From contig NZ_CP150291.1 of assembly GCF_038051985.1 (NCBI RefSeq), positions 4,080,208 through 4,144,207 of the forward strand: a stretch of DNA of 64,000 nt. Reading direction: 5' to 3'. Made by a program: the position numbers and the translations under genes. Every line of letters begins with the position of its first letter. Position 1 is the stretch's first letter. Positions 63,943 to 64,000 of this stretch are shown piece by piece. This DNA is from Solibacillus sp. FSL H8-0523. GTDB lineage: Bacteria > Bacillota > Bacilli > Bacillales_A > Planococcaceae. The notes beneath the pieces are model-generated. The model made no database searches. It saw only the letters and a list, made by a program, of their open reading frames with translations, and was not told where the DNA came from.

Positions 63943-64000
63943 CTTTCTTTATTTATATACGAATTTAATAGTGCATTGACTTATGAAAGGAAGAACGAGC

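Larger units (their letters stand above)
63400..64000. other. oriC: oriC region between rpmH and dnaA
   Basis: About 600 bp without a gene. Five perfect DnaA boxes (63551-63559, 63614-63622, 63784-63792, 63841-63849 on plus; 63692-63700 on minus) and three with one mismatch (63627-63635, 63658-63666, 63806-63814) mark the upstream DnaA-box cluster of the bipartite origin. The right end carries a dnaA promoter candidate, a hairpin, AT-rich sequence and GAAAGGAAG, which may be the dnaA ribosome-binding site. Confidence 0.95.

Noticed and set aside
1..64000. Prophage, insertion sequence, CRISPR or toxin-antitoxin system
   Set aside because: Checked along the whole window; no transposase, integrase, cas gene, repeat-spacer array or recognisable toxin pair is encoded.

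Overview
This window is the left flank of a chromosomal replication origin from a low-GC, spore-forming member of the Bacillales. The gene order dnaA-side oriC, rpmH, rnpA, yidC, jag, mnmE, mnmG, rsmG, noc, parA, parB, then ychF, rpsF-ssb-rpsR, yybS-gdpP-rplI-dnaB, purA, walR-walK-walH-walI-walJ-htrC and rlmH is the classic Bacillus arrangement. YyaC and a CotD-like coat protein point to sporulation. The gene content and small-gene set would fit the Lysinibacillus/Solibacillus (Planococcaceae) side of the order, but that placement is an inference. No rRNA, tRNA, insertion sequence, prophage or CRISPR array was seen.

Layout. 1-6.3 kb: radA and the CtsR-controlled protein-quality operon ctsR-mcsA-mcsB-clpC, with a clear CtsR operator on its promoter. 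6.4-14.3 kb: accessory metabolism, with two small membrane proteins, an acyl-CoA thioesterase, two aldehyde dehydrogenases, a DUF4003 and a DUF779 protein, an RluF-type pseudouridine synthase and an unrecognised protein. 14.3-19 kb: a complete branched-chain amino-acid ABC importer (livJHMGF) with a strong promoter overlapped by a CodY-like box. 19.2-31.7 kb: mixed accessory genes, including a methyltransferase, an EAL-domain gene relic, ogt, mqo, cupin, DegV, a DUF2268 protease-like protein, a cyclophilin lipoprotein, CotD, a type III polyketide synthase with its methyltransferase (bpsA-bpsB), an alcohol dehydrogenase and ahpC-ahpF. 31.8-43 kb: rlmH, yyzF, htrC, the wal cell-wall operon, an M23/LysM/G5 peptidase and purA. 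43-64 kb: replication, translation and segregation genes, ending in oriC. dnaA itself starts just past the right edge.

Most genes lie on the minus strand, that is, they are transcribed away from oriC and co-directionally with the leftward fork. The plus-strand genes are mainly small accessory insertions.

The most interesting observations concern DNA sites rather than a new gene cluster. There are seven DnaA boxes packed around yyzF about 31 kb from oriC, and an 18-bp palindrome made of two back-to-back perfect DnaA boxes in the leader of mnmE. A type III polyketide synthase is full length only if it starts at ATT. A hairpin would hide the ribosome-binding site of the unrecognised protein at 13.55 kb. 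PurR-like boxes lie upstream of purA and partly inside the dnaB terminator. Two decayed coding fragments sit directly beside terminators.
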